A stretch of DNA of 64,000 nucleotides from Gulosibacter sp. 10 (GTDB taxonomy: Bacteria > Actinomycetota > Actinomycetes > Actinomycetales > Microbacteriaceae): contig NZ_FUIC01000045.1 in assembly GCF_900163695.1 (NCBI RefSeq), forward strand, positions 55,109 to 119,108, written 5' to 3'. The notes beneath the pieces were generated by a model, which saw only the letters and a list, made by a program, of their open reading frames with translations, ran no database searches and was not told the DNA's origin. Shown here in pieces: positions 59,003-64,000 of the stretch; within the stretch, counting starts at the first letter, position 1, and each line of letters starts with the position of its first letter. A program made the position numbers and the translations under genes.

Positions 59003-61132
59003 TTGGCGGACTACTTCGAGGCGATCCGCAAGCCGAACGTCGCCCGGCTGCTCTTCTCGCAGGTGTGCGCCCGCTTCCCCGCGGGCATGCTCTCGATCGG
59101 TCTGCTCGTGCACGTCGAGCAGACCCTCGGGAGCTACACCGCGGCCGGCGCGGTCATCGCGGCCTACGGCATCGGGCAGGGCATCTCCGCCCCGCTCGGC
59201 GGCCGGCTCATGAGCCGGGCGGGCATGCGGGGGATCCTCGTGCCGACCATGCTCGTGTGCACCGTCGCGCTCGTGGCCCTCGCGCTGCTGCGCCTGCCGA
59301 TGGCCCCGACCGCGGCGCTCGCCTTCCTGGCGGGCCTCACCGTGCCGGCGATCCCGCCCGCGGTGCGCACGATCTACCCGAAGGTCGCCTCCGGTCGGCA
59401 GCTGCGCTCGGTGTTCTCCTTCGACGCCACGTTCCAGGAGGTCATCTGGATCCTCGGCCCGCTCGCCACGGTCGCCATCGCGGCGCTGTGGGACACGACC
59501 GCGGGCATCCTCGCCGCGGCCGGCATCCTCTTCCTCGGCAGCCTGTGGTTCGTCACCGCGCCCGAGGTCGGCACGGTGCGGATCCCGCGGTCGAAGCGCC
59601 CCATGGGGGCCGTGCTGCGCAACCCCGTGGTCGTCGTCATGGTGGCCGTCTCGCTGCTGATGATCGGCTCCTGGGGAGCGATCGACGCCTCGATCGTCGC
59701 GGGCTACGGCCACGACAGCCCCATCACCGGCGCGCTGCTCGCCATCTCGGCCCTCGGATCGGTCGCCGGCGGGGTGCTCACGAGCAACTTCGCGATGAAG
59801 CGCCGGTCGCTCACCGTGCGCATCATCGCCGCCGTGCTCGGCACCGCCGGCGCCGTGCTCGCCATCGGGAACCCGTGGCTGCTCGCCGTCGGCGTGTTCG
59901 TCGCCGGCGTCTCGAGCGCTCCCGTCATCGCGGTCGCGAACGCCGCCGTGAGCGCCTCGGTGCGCGCGAGCGAGAGCGCCGAGGCGTTCGGCTGGCTCGG
60001 CACGGCGCAGCTGATCGGCACGTCGGTCGCGAGCGCCGCCGCGGGCATCGCGATCGACCGCTTCGGCGCGGCGCACGGCATGGCCGTCGGCGCCGCGTTC
60101 GTGGCCGTCGCGTTCGTGGTGGCGCTGGCGACGATGCGCTGGCAGCCCGACCTCGAGCATGCGAGCCTCGAGCCGCGGCCGGATACCGCGACGATCCCCA
60201 TCACCCGGATGGGCCTCGTCTCGCCGCCCGCCGCCCCGCCGGAGGGCGGCGCACCGGCCGCAGCGGTTCGATACTTCAAGCTTCGAGGAGTAAGGTGCCC
60301 AGGCGTGACTCCGAAAATTCCCGCAATCGAACTGGCCGATGGCAATCGGATCCCGCAGCTCGGCCTGGGGCTCTACAAGGTGCCGAACGATGAGACGCCC
60401 GCCCTCGTGCAGACCGCGATCGAGCTCGGCTACCGCCATTTCGACACCGCCACGCTCTACGCGAACGAAGCGGGCCTCGGCGAGGGGATCCGGGCGTCGG
60501 GCGTCGACCGCGACGACGTCTACGTCACCACCAAGGTCTGGCAGGACCGCCACGGCTACGACGAGACGCTCCGCGCCTTCGACGACAGCCTCGAGGAGCT
60601 CGGCCTCGAAGAGGTGGATCTCTACCTCATCCACTGGCCGGCCCCGGAGCAGGACCTCTACCTGGAGACCTGGGAGGCCCTGCAGCGCCTGCGCGACGAG
60701 GGCCGCGCCCGCTCGATCGGCGTCGCGAACTTCAAGGAGCACCACCTCGAGCGGCTCATCGAGGAGTCGGGCGAGGCGCCGGCCTGCAACCAGGTCGAGC
60801 TGAACCCCTCCTTCTCGCAGCCCGGCCTGCGCAAGTTCGACGCCGAGCACCGCATCGCCACCGTCGCCTGGTCGCCGCTCGCCCGCGGCGCGGTGCTCGA
60901 CAGCCCGGTCATCGCCGGCATCGCCGAGGAGCACGGCTGCACGCCCGCCCAGGTCGTGCTCGCCTGGCACATCGGGCTCGGCAACGTGGCGATCCCGAAG
61001 ACGGTGCGCCCCGAGCGCCTGCGCGAGAACCTCGAGGCCCTCGAGACGACCCTCTCCCCCGCCGAGCTCGCGGCCGTCTGCGCGCTCGACACCGGCGTCC
61101 GCACCGGTAAGGACCCGGACGCCTTCGGCTAG
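59003..61132 (+). CDS. MFS transporter in frame with a C-terminal aldo/keto reductase (709-aa frame)
   Basis: TTG start at 59003, directly after the murE-like stop. Residues 1-395 are a 12-helix MFS permease (LLFSQVCARFPAGMLSIGLL, then AAYGIGQGISAPLGGRLMSR with the loop 2-3 pattern). After about 35 Pro/Ala-rich residues the frame continues without a stop through YFKLRGVRCPG into a complete aldo/keto reductase. The joining DNA contains GAGGAGTAAGG followed by GTG, which looks like a normal ribosome binding site with a TAA in a neighbouring frame. So either a recent fusion or a lost stop/frameshift; see the separate entry for the reductase. Confidence 0.7.
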   Translation: MADYFEAIRKPNVARLLFSQVCARFPAGMLSIGLLVHVEQTLGSYTAAGAVIAAYGIGQGISAPLGGRLMSRAGMRGILVPTMLVCTVALVALALLRLPMAPTAALAFLAGLTVPAIPPAVRTIYPKVASGRQLRSVFSFDATFQEVIWILGPLATVAIAALWDTTAGILAAAGILFLGSLWFVTAPEVGTVRIPRSKRPMGAVLRNPVVVVMVAVSLLMIGSWGAIDASIVAGYGHDSPITGALLAISALGSVAGGVLTSNFAMKRRSLTVRIIAAVLGTAGAVLAIGNPWLLAVGVFVAGVSSAPVIAVANAAVSASVRASESAEAFGWLGTAQLIGTSVASAAAGIAIDRFGAAHGMAVGAAFVAVAFVVALATMRWQPDLEHASLEPRPDTATIPITRMGLVSPPAAPPEGGAPAAAVRYFKLRGVRCPGVTPKIPAIELADGNRIPQLGLGLYKVPNDETPALVQTAIELGYRHFDTATLYANEAGLGEGIRASGVDRDDVYVTTKVWQDRHGYDETLRAFDDSLEELGLEEVDLYLIHWPAPEQDLYLETWEALQRLRDEGRARSIGVANFKEHHLERLIEESGEAPACNQVELNPSFSQPGLRKFDAEHRIATVAWSPLARGAVLDSPVIAGIAEEHGCTPAQVVLAWHIGLGNVAIPKTVRPERLRENLEALETTLSPAELAAVCALDTGVRTGKDPDAFG
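60305..61132 (+). CDS. Aldo/keto reductase (probable internal start)
   Basis: 275-aa NADPH-dependent oxidoreductase. It begins at GTG 60305 (VTPKIPAIELADGNRIPQLG) after GAGGAGTAAGG. The catalytic tetrad is visible: Asp and Tyr in FDTATLYANE, Lys in VTTKVW and His in LIHWPAP. The cofactor end has IPKTVRPERLRENL. Length and start are those of ordinary AKR5-type 2,5-diketo-D-gluconate reductase relatives, so it can work alone. The same frame is open upstream into the MFS gene. The substrate is unknown. Confidence 0.85.
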   Translation: MTPKIPAIELADGNRIPQLGLGLYKVPNDETPALVQTAIELGYRHFDTATLYANEAGLGEGIRASGVDRDDVYVTTKVWQDRHGYDETLRAFDDSLEELGLEEVDLYLIHWPAPEQDLYLETWEALQRLRDEGRARSIGVANFKEHHLERLIEESGEAPACNQVELNPSFSQPGLRKFDAEHRIATVAWSPLARGAVLDSPVIAGIAEEHGCTPAQVVLAWHIGLGNVAIPKTVRPERLRENLEALETTLSPAELAAVCALDTGVRTGKDPDAFG

Positions 61133-61216
61133 TAGCACCGCCGATCCCCCGCGAGGATGAGCGGATCCCGCCGCTGCGCGGATGCCCCCGGACGGGATCT
61201 CGGGGAGAGTCGTCCT

Positions 61217-62359
61217 ATGGACACCTCACGCACCTCCCGGCTCCTCGGCGGCGTTCTCGCCGGCCTCGCGACGATCGCGCTCCTCGCCGGCTGCTCTGCC
61301 GGCGGCGGCGCGGGCGAGAGCAGCGGGGTCCCCGATCGACCCTCGGAGCAGTTCGCCGAGGACTACGCGCCGGAGAGCCAGGACGCCGAGACCGCGCCCG
61401 ACGCCGGCGACGGCGCCGCCCCGGAGGCGCCCGTCGAGGACGGCGCGGTCGAGGACGGTGCGGTCGAGGATCGCGCGATCATCACGACGACGAGCAGCTC
61501 GATCCGGGTGCAGGACGTGCCGGGCAGCGTCGCGATGCTCGAGGAGCTGGTGAAGAAGTACGACGGGCGCGTCGAGTCCCGCGCCGAGCGCACCTCGGAC
61601 GACGTGCCGGAGGCCCAGCTCACGATCCGCGTGCCCGCGGACCAGCACGACGCCTTCGTCGCCGAGCTCAAGGGTCTCGGCGAGGTCATGTACGTCGAGT
61701 CGGCCGCCGAGGACGTCACCCTCGTCAAGGTGGACCTCGAGTCCCGCATCGAGAGTCTGAAGAGCTCGCTCGTCTCCCTGCGGGGGATGCTCGAGGAGGC
61801 CACCACGGTCGAGGACATGCTCGAGGTGGAGCGCGAGATCGCCGACCGCGAGGCCGAGCTGCAGAGCCTCGAGGCGCAGTTCCAGGTGCTCTCCGAGGAC
61901 GTGGCGATGTCCACGGTGCACGTGACCCTGTCCACCGACGCGAAGCCGACCCCGATCGACGAGCCGAGCGGCTTCTTCGCCGGCCTCGTCGAGGGCTGGA
62001 ACGACTTCGTGGATTCCCTCTCGGAGTTCGTCACGGACCTGGGCTACGCGCTGCCGGGCCTGCTGCTGTTCGTCCTCATCCTCGCCGCCATCTGGTTCTT
62101 CCTCATCCGGAGGCTCTGGCGGCTGGCCCGGCGCCGGCTCGCGGGCGGCGAGCCGGGCGCCGACGCGGACGCCGGGGATTCGGCGTCCTCGGCGGCCGGG
62201 AGCCCCGAGGCGGGACGGGACCCGGAAGCCGCGCAGGAGCCCGAGCGCGAGCCGGTCCCGCACGCCGCGGCGCAGGAGCGCGGCGAGGAGACGGGCGGCG
62301 AGGACGATCGGGACGAGCCCCTGCCCCCGCTCCCGCCGCTGCCGCCCCGGGGGGACTGA
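61217..62359 (+). CDS. DUF4349 lipoprotein
   Basis: 380-aa exported protein. The signal peptide ends in the lipobox LLAGC (about residues 25-29), so it is lipid-anchored. An acidic Ala/Glu/Asp-rich spacer with a repeated VEDGA motif follows. The DUF4349 core (about 95-260) has SSSIRVQDVPGSVAMLEEL, a coiled-coil region DMLEVEREIADREAELQSLE and a beta strand STVHVTLS. One membrane helix (about 280-302) and a Pro/Glu-rich tail close it. DUF4349 is common in cell-envelope proteins; function unknown. The start is ATG at 61217; an earlier frame start would spoil the signal peptide. Confidence 0.88.
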   Translation: MDTSRTSRLLGGVLAGLATIALLAGCSAGGGAGESSGVPDRPSEQFAEDYAPESQDAETAPDAGDGAAPEAPVEDGAVEDGAVEDRAIITTTSSSIRVQDVPGSVAMLEELVKKYDGRVESRAERTSDDVPEAQLTIRVPADQHDAFVAELKGLGEVMYVESAAEDVTLVKVDLESRIESLKSSLVSLRGMLEEATTVEDMLEVEREIADREAELQSLEAQFQVLSEDVAMSTVHVTLSTDAKPTPIDEPSGFFAGLVEGWNDFVDSLSEFVTDLGYALPGLLLFVLILAAIWFFLIRRLWRLARRRLAGGEPGADADAGDSASSAAGSPEAGRDPEAAQEPEREPVPHAAAQERGEETGGEDDRDEPLPPLPPLPPRGD

Positions 62360-62474
62360 GCCTCCGCCCGGCCCCGCTCCGGCGCCACACCGGGGCGAGG
62401 CTGGGCCGCCGGCCAGGCCCGGCGTATAAGCTTCGGGGAGCGAATCCGCAACGACTCTACGAGGACACTCAGCC

Positions 62475-63326
62475 ATGGCAGATCTCAACGACCGCAATCC
62501 CGACCCGGGCGCCGACGGCTTCGACGAGGCGTCCGCCCCGGAGGCCGGGGAAGGCGCCGAGCCGGTCCAGGCGGACCCGATCCTGACAGAATCCCCCGAT
62601 GCGGGCCCGGAGGAGGCGCCCGCCGACAGCGACCTGCTCGAGGAGCCCATCGACGAGGCGCCCGCCGAGGCCGCCCCCGTCCAGGATGCGGCCGAGACCG
62701 AGGAGGAGCGCGCCGCCCGCGAGGCCGAGGAGCAGCTCATGTGGCTGTTCCAGTCCACGATCTACGACGAGGACGGCCGCAAGATCGGCCGCGTTGGCCA
62801 GGTGTACCTCGACGACCAGACGCAGCAGCCGAACTGGGTGACCGTCAAGACCGGGCTGTTCGGCATGCGCGAGTTCTTCATCCCGCTCGACGAGGCCGAG
62901 CGGAACGACCGCCGCATCACCGTGCCGTACGACAAGGAGACGGTGCTCGCCGCGCCGCGCACCGAGGTCGACCAGAACCTCTCCCCCTCCGAGGAGGACG
63001 CGCTCTACAACCACTACCAGGTGCCCGGCAAGATGACGGAGGAGCTCGAACTCGCCGAGGCGGAGCCGGATGCCGTCGTCGCCGACGACGAGGCGTTCCC
63101 CGAGCCCGTCGAGGACGAGGCCTCGGCCCAGGCGGTCGTCGACGAGGAGATCGGCGAGCAGGATGCGGAGGACGAGCCCGTGCAGTTCGACCCGGAGGTC
63201 TTCGCGGCGCCCGACGACCAGGCGCCAGAGGCTCCCACGCCGTACGGCGAGGACGAGACCGCCGGCGAATCCGAGGACGCGGCCGCGCAGGAGCCCGGCC
63301 ACCCGGACGAGGACCGTACCCGCTGA
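62475..63326 (+). CDS. PRC-barrel domain protein
   Basis: 283-aa acidic protein. A disordered Asp/Glu/Ala-rich N-terminus (1-80) leads to a PRC-barrel at about 90-175 (STIYDEDGRKIGRVGQVYLD, PNWVTVKTGLFG, REFFIPLDEA) and a second acidic tail (195-283). PRC-barrel proteins of this layout are common and stress-related in actinobacteria; no enzymatic motif is seen. ATG at 62475 (MADLNDRNPDPG). Single gene, 147 bp before trxA. Confidence 0.85.
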   Translation: MADLNDRNPDPGADGFDEASAPEAGEGAEPVQADPILTESPDAGPEEAPADSDLLEEPIDEAPAEAAPVQDAAETEEERAAREAEEQLMWLFQSTIYDEDGRKIGRVGQVYLDDQTQQPNWVTVKTGLFGMREFFIPLDEAERNDRRITVPYDKETVLAAPRTEVDQNLSPSEEDALYNHYQVPGKMTEELELAEAEPDAVVADDEAFPEPVEDEASAQAVVDEEIGEQDAEDEPVQFDPEVFAAPDDQAPEAPTPYGEDETAGESEDAAAQEPGHPDEDRTR

Positions 63327-63473
63327 CCTGCCCGAGGCGGCCAGCGGGTTGCCAGGCTCGCAGGAATACTCGCGGGAGACTGGCGGTTGTCCCCTGTACC
63401 GGTCGAGTCGGGCTCGGCCGCGCGAGCGTTCAACCGCGTTGTTCGCGCACGTCCAACCAGTAGAGGAGCCACC

Positions 63474-63863
63474 ATGGCAACCACAGACCTGACCCAAGAC
63501 AACTTCGTCGAGACGGTTACCGGCGACGGCATCCACTTCGTCGACTTCTGGGCCGAGTGGTGCGGCCCCTGCCGTCAGTTCGCGCCCGTGTACGAGGCGG
63601 CCAGCGAGCAGCACGCCGACATCGAGTTCACGAAGGTCGACACCGAGGCGAACCAGCAGCTCGCGGGCGAGCTCGGCATCCAGTCGATCCCCACGCTCAT
63701 GGCCTTCCGCGACGGCGTGCTGCTCTTCCAGCAGCCGGGTGCCCTCCCCGCGTCGGCGCTCGAGGACGTGATCAAGGCCGTCCGCGAGGTCGACATGGAC
63801 GACGTCCGGCAGAAGATCGCCCAGCAGGAGTCCGCCCAGGCGCAGAGCTCCGCCGAGGCGTAG
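63474..63863 (+). CDS. trxA: Thioredoxin
   Basis: 129-aa thioredoxin with the active site WCGPC (Cys30, Cys33) in FVDFWAEWCGPCRQFAP and the cis-Pro region IPTLMAFRDG. It reduces protein disulfides and could help NrdH/NrdE. The C-terminus has a Gln/Ala/Ser-rich extension (about 110-129), beyond the typical 105-110 aa. Start ATG at 63474 after GAGGAG; a longer upstream frame is not thioredoxin-like. Strong terminator after the gene. Confidence 0.95.
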   Translation: MATTDLTQDNFVETVTGDGIHFVDFWAEWCGPCRQFAPVYEAASEQHADIEFTKVDTEANQQLAGELGIQSIPTLMAFRDGVLLFQQPGALPASALEDVIKAVREVDMDDVRQKIAQQESAQAQSSAEA

Positions 63864-63888
63864 GCGCTGCTCCGCCGGATCCGGCGCA

Positions 63889-63928
63889 CGAGAACGGGCC
63901 CGGTTCTTCGGAACCGGGCCCGTTCTCG
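63889..63928. terminator. Intrinsic terminator after trxA
   Basis: Perfect 18-bp stem CGAGAACGGGCCCGGTTC / GAACCGGGCCCGTTCTCG with a stable TTCG loop, 26 bp after the trxA stop and 13 bp from the convergent gene, so it can stop both. Confidence 0.9.
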
Positions 63929-63940
63929 CGTCCTCGCGGG

Positions 63941-64000
63941 CTAGATGTACCCGGTCAGGAGGTTGGTGGCGGTGTTGGGGTTGCGGAAGGGGAGAACCTC
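63941..64000 (-). CDS. 3' end of an unidentified gene, cut by the window edge
   Basis: The minus strand encodes ...EVLPFRNPNTATNLLTGYI and a TAG stop at 63941-63943, right before the shared terminator. Only 19 residues are visible, too few to name a family. Confidence 0.5.
   Translation of the reverse strand, partial: EVLPFRNPNTATNLLTGYI

Overview
The window comes from a high-GC actinobacterium. It is very probably a member of the Microbacteriaceae (Leucobacter/Microbacterium type). The evidence is GC-rich codon use, frequent GTG/TTG starts, ATGA stop-start overlaps, a fused CydDC, a class Ib ribonucleotide reductase (nrdHIEF) and the actinobacterial order pmt-rsmI-metG-tatD-rsmA-ispE. The genus is inference.

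Layout. 1-3.4 kb: 5' part of lepA, an ascorbate-type PTS operon (IIA-IIB-IIC) and rpsT. 3.5-10.4 kb: leftward holA, comEC, comEA and two MFS-like genes. 10.5-13.1 kb: leuS. 13.2-22 kb: a BlaI-type repressor with an M56 peptidase, divergent from cydA-cydB-cydDC-dedA, with operator-like palindromes between them. 22-24.6 kb: an App1-domain protein and a TetR/CPBP-protease divergon. 24.6-30.3 kb: two dynamin-like GTPases flanking a membrane-anchored Hsp70-like protein. 30.4-37.2 kb: ispE, rsmA, tatD, metG, rsmI and pmt, one leftward operon. 37.3-45 kb: hrpA, a methyltransferase and a GlnPQ-type amino-acid importer with two fused binding domains. 45.4-46 kb: a Cys-rich DUF1540 protein and a small membrane protein.

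46.15-53.3 kb is a decayed integrative element inserted at the 3' end of nrdF. A 23-bp direct repeat carrying the last codons of nrdF (EDEDWEF) marks both ends. Inside are an AT-rich cargo gene with a possible GIY-YIG-like domain, an IS481-family and an IS256-family insertion sequence (both with frameshifted transposases), a DoxX remnant broken by both ISs, an excisionase-like gene, a tyrosine integrase with three frameshifts, and paired 8-mers that look like integrase arm sites.

53.3-57.4 kb: nrdF, nrdE, nrdI, nrdH (leftward) behind a candidate NrdR box pair and four helically phased DnaA-box-like 9-mers. 57.4-64 kb: a MurE-like ligase, an MFS transporter fused in frame to an aldo/keto reductase, a DUF4349 lipoprotein, a PRC-barrel protein, thioredoxin, and the 3' end of an unidentified leftward gene.

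Most of the window is housekeeping. The parts that deserve a second look are the nrdF-targeting element and its cargo gene, the dynamin/Hsp70 triad, the BlaI/cytochrome bd arrangement and the phased repeats in front of the nrd operon. No tRNA, rRNA or CRISPR array was seen.
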